Shown piece by piece: positions 32,945 to 41,033 of a stretch of DNA of 64,000 bases (its first letter is position 1; each line of letters opens with the position of its first letter). This stretch comes from Thermoleophilia bacterium (lineage in GTDB: Bacteria; Actinomycetota; Thermoleophilia; UBA2241): assembly GCA_041393415.1 (NCBI GenBank), contig JAWKKE010000005.1:73501-137500 (forward strand), in the 5' to 3' direction. The notes below the pieces were generated by a model. The model saw only the letters and a list, made by a program, of their open reading frames with translations, was not told the origin of the DNA and searched no databases. Both the position numbers and the translations under genes were made by a program.

Positions 32945-34879
32945 TTACTTCAGGTACGTGTATGCCTTGAGGCACTGTTCGTAGAAATCGACGAGACGCA
33001 CCCCGCCGCGCGGGTTGATGGCGCCCTCGCCGACACAGCGGTCGATGTGCTTCTTCACCGTGTACGCCATAGCTTCAGGGTTGTACTGCATCGCCTCCAG
33101 CACGCTCCCGGCCGACGATCCCTTGATGACCTCCTCGACGTAGAAGTCGGTGGGGTCGTCATCGTCGCAGAAGACGTGCACCTCGTTGACGCGGCCGAAG
33201 AGGTTGTGGAAGTCGCCGATCACATCCTGGTACGCGCCGGTGAGAAAGAGACCGATGTAGTACTCCTCCCCAGGAGACAAGCGGTGCAGCGGAAGAAGCG
33301 ACTTGGTCTCGCTGACGTCGATGAAGGTGTCGATCTTTCCGTCAGAGTCGCAGGTGATATCGACGATCGTTGCGTTGACGTCCGGCTTGTCGGTTAGTCG
33401 CTGGATGGGAGCAACCGGCAGAAGCTGGCCAATGGCCCACGAGTCGGGGATCGACTGAAACACGGAGAAGTTGCAGAGGTACTGCAGTGAGACGTCCTCG
33501 TCGATGTCCCAGAGGTTGTCGGGGATGAACTCCATCTCCGGGAGCATCTCGGCGATGGCCTTGGAGACGCGCCAGAAGAGTGTTTCGATGACGGCGCGCT
33601 GCTCGAGCGTGAGAATGCCCAAACGAAAGGCGTTGCGCGACTCGCGCTTGATGTCGAGAGCATCGTTGTACATCTCCTGCACGTTGTCGCGTGACAGGAG
33701 ATCGAGGATCTCGCGCATATTGGCGATCATGACGCTCGAGTTGACGCCCTCCGCCGGGTAGTCGGCGTACGCGGCCTCGATCGTGTCGATGACATTTGTG
33801 ATCAGACACGAGTGGCGCGCCGTGACGGCGCGCCCCGATTCGGAGACAATACTGGGGTGCGCGACGCGCTCGGCATCGCACACCTCCTTGGTGATGTACA
33901 CGACGTCGGCGGCGTAGTCGCGCATCTTGTAGTTCATGGAGGAGTTCGACGTCGATCGCGACCCGTCGTAGTCGACGCCGAGACCGCCGCCCACGTCGAA
34001 GTACTGCAACGGCGCGCCCAACTGCGCGAGCTTGGCGTAGACACGCGCCCCTTCGCGCACCGCCTCCTTGATCGTCTTGATGTCGGTAACCTGAGAGCCG
34101 ACGTGGAAGTGCAGAAGCCTGAGGCAATCGAGCCGATCCTCTTCTTTGAGGAGCTCGACCACGCGCAGGATCTCAGCCGTCGTGAGGCCGAACTTGGCGC
34201 GCTCGCCGCCGGAATCGCACCACCGTCCACAGCCCTCTGCCATGATTTTGGCGCGCACTCCGATGAGCGGCTTCACATCCATCTCGTCGGCGAGCCGCAG
34301 AAGCGTGCGCAACTCGTAGAACTGCTCGATGACGACGATGACCTCGCGCCCGAGCGTTCGTCCGAGCAACGCAAGGCGCAAGTAGTCTTCGTCTTTGAAG
34401 CCGTTGAGGACAGTGAGCGCTTGGTGGTCGTCGTTCATGGCCAGGGCGGCCAGCAGTTCTGGCTTGGAGCCGGCCTCGAGCCCGTAGTGATACGGCGCCC
34501 CGGCATCGAGGATCTCCTCGATGACCTCGCGCATCTGATTAACCTTGACCGGATAGACGCCGACGTACTGCCCTTGGTACTCAGCCTCGGCGATCATCTC
34601 GCGAAAAGCCTCGTTGAGGGCCACAACGGCCGCGCGCAGGATATCGCCGAAACGCAGGACGACGGGGAACTCGATCCCTTGCGCCTTGATCTCTTCGACC
34701 ACATCGACGATGTCGATTCGTGGACCCTCGGCGGTGCGTTCGGGCACGACGTAGAGATGGCCGTCGGCGCCGATGTCGAAGTAGCCATCGCCCCACCGAC
34801 TCACGTTGTAGACGGCGTCCGCGTCGTCTCTCGTCCACTGCGGCCGCTCCGCGACGCCGTTCGGCGCTCGCGACTCCAC
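32945..34879 (-). CDS. speA: Biosynthetic arginine decarboxylase
   Basis: 644 residues, the usual SpeA size (fold-type III PLP decarboxylase with insert). Arginine gives agmatine plus CO2. N-terminus VYNVSRWGDGYFDIGADGH; PLP lysine Lys112 in VYPVKVNQ; LEAGSKPELLAAL, NGFKDEDYLRLAL, KFGLT, HFHVGSQ, DVGGGLGVDYDGS and SESGRAV follow in order. GTG start with AGGGGG upstream; a 14-codon frame ends at this start. First gene of an operon with the DHS-like and NIT1-like genes. Neither agmatinase nor agmatine deiminase is present nearby, so how agmatine is processed is open. Confidence 0.95.
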   Translation of the reverse strand: MESRAPNGVAERPQWTRDDADAVYNVSRWGDGYFDIGADGHLYVVPERTAEGPRIDIVDVVEEIKAQGIEFPVVLRFGDILRAAVVALNEAFREMIAEAEYQGQYVGVYPVKVNQMREVIEEILDAGAPYHYGLEAGSKPELLAALAMNDDHQALTVLNGFKDEDYLRLALLGRTLGREVIVVIEQFYELRTLLRLADEMDVKPLIGVRAKIMAEGCGRWCDSGGERAKFGLTTAEILRVVELLKEEDRLDCLRLLHFHVGSQVTDIKTIKEAVREGARVYAKLAQLGAPLQYFDVGGGLGVDYDGSRSTSNSSMNYKMRDYAADVVYITKEVCDAERVAHPSIVSESGRAVTARHSCLITNVIDTIEAAYADYPAEGVNSSVMIANMREILDLLSRDNVQEMYNDALDIKRESRNAFRLGILTLEQRAVIETLFWRVSKAIAEMLPEMEFIPDNLWDIDEDVSLQYLCNFSVFQSIPDSWAIGQLLPVAPIQRLTDKPDVNATIVDITCDSDGKIDTFIDVSETKSLLPLHRLSPGEEYYIGLFLTGAYQDVIGDFHNLFGRVNEVHVFCDDDDPTDFYVEEVIKGSSAGSVLEAMQYNPEAMAYTVKKHIDRCVGEGAINPRGGVRLVDFYEQCLKAYTYLK

Positions 34880-35198
34880 TACTCGTTCCCCCTCACGTTC
34901 ACAACGCCCCGCGTCTCGATCATGCTCTTGCTCCCCAGTCGCGCCACCGGCACGCGCGTGCGGTGGTCGTTGACGTGGGGGAAGTGGTCAGGACTGGCGA
35001 CACGGCCGTCTCGCACCGTCGGCTCCCCCCGACTATCGTCATCTGGCGCGACCGGCAGTGCGGGCTCGGCGTCGCGCGGAAGCCCCACTATACAACTCCC
35101 CTGCCGGCCTGGCGACATCGGGCGATGCTATTATCGTGACGGCGGCCATCTGTTGCCTCAGAGGCCCCGCCACGGTCCAGCCTCGACACGGGAGCACC
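34880..35198. other. Divergent intergenic region between speA and the khtT-like gene
   Basis: 319 bp containing promoters for both directions. On the minus strand a 14-codon frame (MIETRGVVNVRGNE, ATG at 34921, GGGGAG 7 nt upstream) ends exactly at the speA start (TAGTG). It contains two arginines and could be a leader peptide, or chance. No terminator or riboswitch was recognised. Confidence 0.35.
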
Positions 35199-35684
35199 AT
35201 GCCAGAGATCATCGAGACACGGCTACCAGGTGTCGGCATCCGCCACGAGTTCGTCACGTCGCGTGGCGAGCGCCTGGGCATCATCACGCACCACAGCGGT
35301 CGGCGTGAGCTCATCTTCTGCGCCGCCTGCGACCCAGACGTCTGCCGTGATGTCGTTCGCCTGGAAGAAGACGACGTCCGCACCCTCAGCGACATCCTCG
35401 GTCAGTCGCAGGTCGTTGAGAACGTCAACGCCATGCACTTGAGCCTCCAGGGACTCACCATCGACTGGCTGCCGGTGACCGCCGAGGCCCCCTGCGCCAG
35501 CTGCACGCTCTACGACGTCGAGCATCACGACGAGACACCAGCGTCGATCGTCGCCGTCGTGCGTAACGGCAAGACCATTGCCGCTCCGCCCTCGAGCTTC
35601 GAACTCGAACCGGGAGACACCGCTGTCGTCGTGGGAACGCCCGAGGGAGCCGCAGCGCTGGCAAAGCTGCTCCTAGGCGAATAG
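35199..35684 (+). CDS. Cation:proton antiporter regulatory subunit (KhtT-like, RCK-C/TrkA-C)
   Basis: 161 residues. The N-terminal half carries IIETRLPGVGIRHEFVTSRG and RLGIITHHSGRRELIF, the KhtT pattern. The C-terminal half is a TrkA-C/RCK-C domain (PASIVAVVRNGKTIAAPPSSFELEPGDTAVVVGTPEGAAAL), which binds nucleotides such as c-di-AMP in characterised homologues. A cysteine-rich CAACDPDVC and CASC insertion is unusual for the family and might bind metal or respond to redox. ATG 35199 with GGAG 5 nt upstream. Ten bases before the antiporter gene, so it is the gating subunit of that transporter. Confidence 0.88.
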   Translation: MPEIIETRLPGVGIRHEFVTSRGERLGIITHHSGRRELIFCAACDPDVCRDVVRLEEDDVRTLSDILGQSQVVENVNAMHLSLQGLTIDWLPVTAEAPCASCTLYDVEHHDETPASIVAVVRNGKTIAAPPSSFELEPGDTAVVVGTPEGAAALAKLLLGE

Positions 35685-35694
35685 AGCACCGGGC

Positions 35695-36882
35695 ATGCTT
35701 GCTCACCTAGCGGTCGAGTCAAGCGCGATCGCCTGGTCGTTCATGCAGGCCGGTGCGGTGCTCGTTGCTCTGGCACTCCTCGCCCGCCTGGCGATCTCTA
35801 CCGGCTTCTCGCCGATCCCGCTCTACCTCATCGCCGGCGTCCTCCTCTCCCTCATCACACCCGCCGAGGTGAGCGAGCCGACCATGGCCGTCGAGTCACA
35901 GATCGCCGTCGTCCTCCTCCTCTTCATGCTCGGCCTCGAGTACTCGGGCGAAGAGATCACGGCCAGCATCAAGGCAAGTATCGGAGCAGGCGCTACGGAC
36001 TTCGCCCTCAACTTTCCCCCCGGCTTCCTCGTGGGTCTGCTCCTGGGATGGACTCCGATCGAGGCGCTGCTCCTCGGCGGCGTCACCTACATCTCGTCTT
36101 CCAGCATCATCGCCAAGGCGCTCGACGACCTCGACCGACTCGGCAACCGAGAGACGCCGGCGGTGCTGTCGATCCTCGTGATCGAAGACCTCGTCATGGC
36201 GCCATACCTGCCCATCGTCGTAGTGCTCCTGGCAGGCGGCGGAATCGTGACCGGCTTGGTCTCGGTGAGCCTCGCCGTGGCCGCCGTGGCCACGACGCTG
36301 TGGGTAGCCTTACGCCACGGCCAGCGCCTCAGTCACGGCATCTCCCACACGAGCGACGAGGTCGTTCTCCTGACCGTCGTCGGCGGCTTGCTGTTCGCTA
36401 GCGGCGGCGCAGAGTTGCTCCACGTCTCCGGCGCCGTCGTCGCGTTCCTTCTCGGCCTCGCCATCTCCGGCGCGCTCGCCGAGCGCGCTCACCGCCTCTT
36501 CAGCCCCCTCCGCGACCTGTTCGCGGCCCTCTTCTTCGTCCTCTTCGGCTTTCAGATCGATGTTGGCGCAATCCCGGCCGTGGCTGCACCCGCTGCAGGC
36601 CTATTCGTCCTCACGGCGCTCACGAAGATGCTCACCGGATGGTTGGCGACGCGAAAGATGATCGGCATTCCCGGCCGCTTGCGCGCCGGGGCGGCGCTCG
36701 TCGCCCGCGGCGAATTCAGCATCATCATCGCGGGCCTGGCGCTTGCCGCCGGCAGCACGAGACCAATAGGAGCGCTCGCCGCCACGTACGTGCTGATCTC
36801 GGCGATTACCGGTCCGCTGATGATGCGCTATGCCGTGAGCGCCACACGCCTGACGACACTAGTCGCCCGGCGCCACCGCTAG
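35695..36882 (+). CDS. CPA2-family monovalent cation:proton antiporter (KhtU-like)
   Basis: 395 residues, 12-13 hydrophobic helices, all membrane domain with no C-terminal RCK, as expected when the regulatory subunit is a separate protein (the preceding gene). Family blocks: GFSPIPLYLIAGVLLS, VVLLLFMLGLEYSGEEI (CPA2 Asp/Glu region), SSSSIIAKAL, PAVLSILVIEDLVMAPYLPIV (the catalytic Asp is in IED), and ARGEFSIIIAGLAL. It exports K+ or Na+ in exchange for protons across the cytoplasmic membrane, important under alkaline or osmotic stress. Specificity for K+ is inferred from KhtT pairing. Confidence 0.9.
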   Translation: MLAHLAVESSAIAWSFMQAGAVLVALALLARLAISTGFSPIPLYLIAGVLLSLITPAEVSEPTMAVESQIAVVLLLFMLGLEYSGEEITASIKASIGAGATDFALNFPPGFLVGLLLGWTPIEALLLGGVTYISSSSIIAKALDDLDRLGNRETPAVLSILVIEDLVMAPYLPIVVVLLAGGGIVTGLVSVSLAVAAVATTLWVALRHGQRLSHGISHTSDEVVLLTVVGGLLFASGGAELLHVSGAVVAFLLGLAISGALAERAHRLFSPLRDLFAALFFVLFGFQIDVGAIPAVAAPAAGLFVLTALTKMLTGWLATRKMIGIPGRLRAGAALVARGEFSIIIAGLALAAGSTRPIGALAATYVLISAITGPLMMRYAVSATRLTTLVARRHR

Positions 36883-36931
36883 ACGATCACTGCGATACCC
36901 AACCAATCCGTAGGAAGGACGTGCCGGCGCC

Positions 36932-37861
36932 TCAGTAGATCTCCGGGACGAACGTCTGCGATTCGATTGGCGGACGGATGTAACCCCGATCCGCCGGACG
37001 CTCGAGCAGAGTCACGCCCTTGGGAGTAACGTCCTCATAGGGAATCATGCTGAGCAGGTGACTCATGACATTCAGCCGTGCGCGGCGCTTGTCGTCCGCA
37101 TTCACCACCCACCAGGGCGAGTCCTTGGTGTCCGTGTAGGAGAACATCTCGTCCTTGGCCTGGGAGTACTCCACCCAGCGAAGCCGGCTCTCGAGATCCA
37201 TGGGGCTGAGCTTCCACTGCTTGAGCGGGTCCTCGACGCGCGCCCGAAAGCGCCGCTCCTGCTCCTCGTCGCTCACGCTGAACCAGTACTTGACGAGGAT
37301 GAGGCCGCTACGGATGAGCATGCGCTCAAACTCGGGGCAGGCGCGGAAGAAGTCCCACACCTCATCCTCGGTGCAGAATCCCATCACGCGCTCGACGCCG
37401 GCACGGTTGTACCAGGAGCGATCGAACAGGACCATCTCGCCGCCCGCCGGGAGTTGCGCGATGTAGCGTTGGAAGTACCACTCGGTGCGCTCACGATCGC
37501 TGGGCGCGGCCAGCGCCGCGATGCGCGCCACACGAGGATTGAGATACTCGGTGATGCGCTTGATGGTGCCACCCTTGCCCGCGGCGTCGCGCCCCTCGAA
37601 GACAACGGCGACACGCAGGCCAGAGTAGCGAATCCACTCCTGGAGCTTGACGAGCTCGACTTGAAGTCTGCGCAGTTCCGCCGTGTAGATGTCGCAGGCA
37701 AGCTTCTTGCGCGCGCGTGGCGCGTCGTGGGCCGCGCCTGCAGGCACGAGACCCTGCGCGGACGCGGGGGATCCGGCGTCGACAACAGTCTGCTCACCCT
37801 TCGCCAGGGATGCTCCAGCCTTCGCACCGTTGCCATTCTTCTTCGCCTTGCCGTTCGCCAC
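36932..37861 (-). CDS. ppk2: Polyphosphate kinase 2 (class I)
   Basis: 309 residues with one PPK2 domain. Walker A GRDAAGKGGTIKRI (near residue 90), lid RERTEWYFQRYIAQLP, Walker B DRSWYNRAGVERVMGF, then WRFs-type segment KQWKLSPMDLESRLRWVEYSQAKDEMF and SPWWVVNADDKRRARLN. It uses polyphosphate to phosphorylate GDP/ADP (or the reverse). The first 45 residues are an Ala/Gly/Lys-rich extension of low complexity, which class I enzymes often lack or have shorter. Monocistronic, convergent with the antiporter gene. Confidence 0.94.
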   Translation of the reverse strand: MANGKAKKNGNGAKAGASLAKGEQTVVDAGSPASAQGLVPAGAAHDAPRARKKLACDIYTAELRRLQVELVKLQEWIRYSGLRVAVVFEGRDAAGKGGTIKRITEYLNPRVARIAALAAPSDRERTEWYFQRYIAQLPAGGEMVLFDRSWYNRAGVERVMGFCTEDEVWDFFRACPEFERMLIRSGLILVKYWFSVSDEEQERRFRARVEDPLKQWKLSPMDLESRLRWVEYSQAKDEMFSYTDTKDSPWWVVNADDKRRARLNVMSHLLSMIPYEDVTPKGVTLLERPADRGYIRPPIESQTFVPEIY

Positions 37862-37940
37862 GTACTACCCCCTGCCATGCCAGACCGACGGGTCAATGAT
37901 AGACCACGACGCGAGCACGCGCCGCGACGTCGCGGACGCG

Positions 37941-38594
37941 TCAGTCCCAGAAATCGGCAGCAAGACCCGGAGCCACAACCTCGAGAAGTTCCGGCGGCGA
38001 TTCGACGACGCGCGCCGCGCCCGCCGCCATCATTGCATCCGGCTCGTGCCAGCCCCAGGCCACACCGCACGGCATGGCTCCGGCATGTTGGGCCGCGCGC
38101 ACGTCGCCGACCGTGGCGCCGACGAACCAGTGAACAGGTTGCCCCGGCGCCTCCTGAACGAGCCGCGAGACCTTCTCAAACGTGTTCTCGCCCGCACCCA
38201 CCCCGTGTACGTCGGCTACGCCGGAGATCCTGTGACGATGCAGGAACGACCACACCACGTCCTCGCGCGACGCAGTCACGATCACCAGATGGTGAGTATC
38301 GCCGAGTTCGTCGAGAAGCTGCGGCATGAGCGGGAACGGCTTGAGCCAAGGGAGAGCGTTACGCAATGCCTGCGCGCTCTTGCGAGTGATCTCCTCGATA
38401 CCTGCGTCGCCGACACCCATCTCGCGCAAGCGAGCGTAGGCGTCGTTCTCAAACAGCGCCAGAACGTCTGACAGCGACGAGATGCTCTCCAGCCCGACAC
38501 GGGCACACGCCTCGATCAGGGCCATGCTGAGAACTTCGAGAGAATCGACCACGACACCGTCGTAGCCGACCATGAGCAAAGGCCGCGTTGCCAC
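37941..38594 (-). CDS. HAD-superfamily phosphoglycolate-phosphatase-like protein lacking catalytic aspartates
   Basis: 217 residues with the cap-and-core layout of Gph/beta-phosphoglucomutase-type HADs. Motif I, normally FDxDGTLxDS, reads MVGYDGVVVDS: the nucleophile Asp is Gly (codon GGC). Motif II VIVTAS keeps its Ser/Thr. Motif IV, normally GDxxxD, is FVGATVGDVRAAQHAG, losing the first metal Asp. Both catalytic positions are therefore missing, so this is probably a binding or regulatory pseudoenzyme. GTG start immediately after the stop of the cell-wall protein gene (TGAGTG), so they are coupled. Confidence 0.8.
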   Translation of the reverse strand: MATRPLLMVGYDGVVVDSLEVLSMALIEACARVGLESISSLSDVLALFENDAYARLREMGVGDAGIEEITRKSAQALRNALPWLKPFPLMPQLLDELGDTHHLVIVTASREDVVWSFLHRHRISGVADVHGVGAGENTFEKVSRLVQEAPGQPVHWFVGATVGDVRAAQHAGAMPCGVAWGWHEPDAMMAAGAARVVESPPELLEVVAPGLAADFWD

Positions 38595-39629
38595 TCAGCC
38601 GCCAGAGATGGCCCACGGGTAGGTGTTAGGCCACCACCGAGGGCCATAGCCGAGGCGCAGCGCCACCGCCGTAGCGCGGATCTGCGCCTCACCGTCCGTA
38701 ATGCTGCTCGCGCGCCAAGGGTTCCAGGAGCCCTTCCAGGTCTTTGGCGCATACTGGAACAAGCCGACGAACCCGCCCGCTCCGACAACCGTAGGCGAAC
38801 CGCCGGACTCGACCATCATCAGGCGATACATCGCCCGCGCGCTCACGCCGTTGGCGCTCGCTGCCTGTTCGATGAGCGGCCACCAGTGCGACGTCACATC
38901 GCCACCGCCGCCGCTATCGCCACCATCACTACCCCCGCCTGAGTCGGCCGGTGTCTGTGCTGCCGCCTCGGCAGCGGCTGCGACACGCGCCTGCTCGGCA
39001 ACCAACCTGCGAATCTCGGACTGCACGCTGGCGAGGATCTGCCGACGGTCGGCGAGTTGAGCACGGATCGTGGCCGACTCGCGCTTGCGCTGCGTGACGA
39101 GCTGAGCCGCTTCTCTGCGGTCCTTCTCCAGCGTCGCGGAACGCTGCGCCAACTCGCGCACGGTTCGTGCAACGCGATCGACGAGGTTGCTGTCGCTCTG
39201 CTCGACGCGCCGGAACATCACGAACTGATCGACAAGCGCGTTGAAATCCTCGGCACCAAAGACGACGTCGAGCGACGACACGCCCTCATGCTTGTAGATA
39301 GCAACCGCGCGGTGAGTGAGAGTCTCGCGTGCCACACCAAGCTCGTAGCGCGCCACACGAAGCTTCCTCTTGTTGACACCGATCGCGGCGCGCGCATCCT
39401 CGAGCTTCGTCGTCGCCGCAGCATACCGTCGCACGGCTTCGTCGATGCGCGCGTCGAGAGCCGCGATCTCGGCACCGAGAGAGCGCGCCTTCGCGCGGTT
39501 CGTCTCGAGAGGACCGGCGGCGGAGTCGGAGGAAGCCACGGCAAGAGTCAGCGCACACCCCACCGCAGCAAGTACCCCGATCACGACCCGCGCCAACGCA
39601 CTTCTTGCCTGGCAGCGTTTCAGTATCAC
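38595..39629 (-). CDS. Secreted coiled-coil protein with C-terminal lysozyme-like (SLT) domain
   Basis: About 344 residues from GTG 39629; GTGs at 39650 and 39662 are alternatives. Signal peptide LKRCQARSALARVVIGVLAAVGCALTLAVA. Residues 45-215 form long coiled coils of the EnvC/CwlO type with a central hinge (YKHEGVSSLDVVFGAEDFNALVDQ). A Gly/Ser/Asp-rich linker follows, then a small transglycosylase-like domain (ANGVSARAMYRLMMVESGG, catalytic Glu likely in VESGG; GLFQYAPKTWKGSW). Expected to sit in the envelope and cleave or regulate cleavage of peptidoglycan, like RipA-type or resuscitation proteins. Followed directly by the HAD pseudoenzyme. Confidence 0.8.
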   Translation of the reverse strand: MILKRCQARSALARVVIGVLAAVGCALTLAVASSDSAAGPLETNRAKARSLGAEIAALDARIDEAVRRYAAATTKLEDARAAIGVNKRKLRVARYELGVARETLTHRAVAIYKHEGVSSLDVVFGAEDFNALVDQFVMFRRVEQSDSNLVDRVARTVRELAQRSATLEKDRREAAQLVTQRKRESATIRAQLADRRQILASVQSEIRRLVAEQARVAAAAEAAAQTPADSGGGSDGGDSGGGGDVTSHWWPLIEQAASANGVSARAMYRLMMVESGGSPTVVGAGGFVGLFQYAPKTWKGSWNPWRASSITDGEAQIRATAVALRLGYGPRWWPNTYPWAISGG

Positions 39630-39792
39630 CCCCGCTGACTCGTACGCCACTTTGCCCGCGTACACGCCACCGTGACCCAACACAGGCGGCAAACGGGAAC
39701 CGTAGCAGACCTCAAACGGCGACACAAGCAGGATTCCTGTTGTCCACGTCGACGACGGCTGGTACCCGCCGGTACGCCGATCCGGCACAGGC

Positions 39793-39838
39793 TTGACCCG
39801 ACCTCGCCTGCGTGCAAAACTCAACACGCGTTGAGTTT
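39793..39838 (+). promoter_or_regulatory. Promoter with overlapping palindromic operator for the efflux operon
   Basis: -35-like TTGACC (39793-39798), 17-bp spacer, weak -10 AAAACT (39816-39821), then AAACTCAA-CACGCG-TTGAGTTT at 39817-39838, a perfect 8-bp inverted repeat with 6-bp spacer. The repeat covers the -10, 52 bp before the permease ATG. It fits a TetR-type operator for the regulator at 44298-45080; binding is inferred. Confidence 0.6.
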
Positions 39839-39890
39839 CTTCTGGCGCCGGCGATGAGTGTCGCGGATTCACGAACAGGGGGCAACCGTC

Positions 39891-41033
39891 ATGTGGGCGA
39901 TCGCGCTCAAGGAGTTCCGCCAACTGCGCCGCGACCGGCGCACGGTCGCGATGCTGTTTCTGCTGCCGCTCCTCTTCCTCGTCGTGTTCGGCTACGCCGC
40001 GAGCTTCGACGTGCAGCGAGTGCCAACTATCGTCATGGGCCCGGGCGCCGGACTTGTCGCCACCATGCTGCCCGACCAGCTCGACGTGCAGCGCACCGAC
40101 GCCGCCGGCGACGTCGCCGCCGCCGAAGACGCTCTCCGCCGCGGCGAAGCGGTCGTCGCCCTCGTGATCCCTTCTACGTCGGCAGATGAGCCGCGCATCC
40201 TCGTGGACGGAACGGAGCTCTTCGCCGCCCAAGCCGCGCTGCGTCGCCTGGCAGAACTGCGCGCCGGCGACAGCGCGTCGACATCGAGCACCTCAACGAG
40301 CACGTCGACCACGGCACCGAGCGCGCAAGAGGAGACCGCGACCGCATCGCCGGCGGCCGCCGCGCTGAGTTCGGTGCAGGTCGATGTGCTCTTCAATCCG
40401 GACCTGCGCACCGCCGTGATCATGATCCCGGGGCTCTGCGGAATCATCCTTGTCTTCGTCGGCACGGTCGCGACCGCACTCGGCGTCGTACGCGAACGGC
40501 AGGCGGGAACCCTCGAGCAGCTCGCGGTCATGCCCTTCCGTCCGCGAGACGTCTTCATCGGGAAGATCGCCCCTTACCTCTTGATCGCGGCGATCGACAT
40601 GGCGATCATCGTGGCCGCCGGCATGCTCCTGTTCGATGTCCCCTTCCGCGGTTCCGTGGCCACGTTCACGCTCGGTGCCGGCCTCTTTCTCTTCGTCACT
40701 CTCGGTACCGGAGTACTCATCTCGACGCTCTCGCAGACGCAGGGGCAGGCGATACAGCTCTCGATCATGACCATGGTTCCGCAGTTCCTCCTCAGCGGCC
40801 TCTTCTTCCCTCTCTACTCCATGGCCGCCGGGGTCCGCTGGATCGGCTACATCCTGCCCTTGACCTACTTCATCAAGATCGCTCGCGGCGTGATGCTGCG
40901 CGACACGCCGATTGCGGCTCTCTGGCTGCCGTTCACCGTTCTCGCCATCATGGCGCTCGTCGTCTTCGCTCTCTCGACATGGCGCTTCCAGCGCGACCTC
41001 GCGCCGGCCGACAAGGCAGCCCGCAAGTCATGA
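39891..41033 (+). CDS. ABC-2 type transporter permease
   Basis: 380 residues; ATG 39891 with GGGGG 8 nt upstream. N-terminus MWAIALKEFRQLRRDRRTVAML plus first helix (FLLPLLFLVVFGYAA), then a large extracytoplasmic segment (about 35-175) with a Ser/Thr/Ala linker (SASTSSTSTSTSTTAPSAQ), and five C-terminal helices including RERQAGTLEQLAVMPFRPRDVFIGKIAPY, the ABC-2 signature (family: rE...GtlE.L.vtP). YbhR/YhhJ-like drug or small-molecule exporters share this layout. Overlaps the ATPase gene by 4 nt. Confidence 0.9.
   Translation: MWAIALKEFRQLRRDRRTVAMLFLLPLLFLVVFGYAASFDVQRVPTIVMGPGAGLVATMLPDQLDVQRTDAAGDVAAAEDALRRGEAVVALVIPSTSADEPRILVDGTELFAAQAALRRLAELRAGDSASTSSTSTSTSTTAPSAQEETATASPAAAALSSVQVDVLFNPDLRTAVIMIPGLCGIILVFVGTVATALGVVRERQAGTLEQLAVMPFRPRDVFIGKIAPYLLIAAIDMAIIVAAGMLLFDVPFRGSVATFTLGAGLFLFVTLGTGVLISTLSQTQGQAIQLSIMTMVPQFLLSGLFFPLYSMAAGVRWIGYILPLTYFIKIARGVMLRDTPIAALWLPFTVLAIMALVVFALSTWRFQRDLAPADKAARKS

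Noticed and set aside
39630..40232. Upstream extension of the cell-wall protein frame
   Set aside because: It overlaps the efflux-operon promoter and permease gene; the signal peptide starts near 39629-39650.
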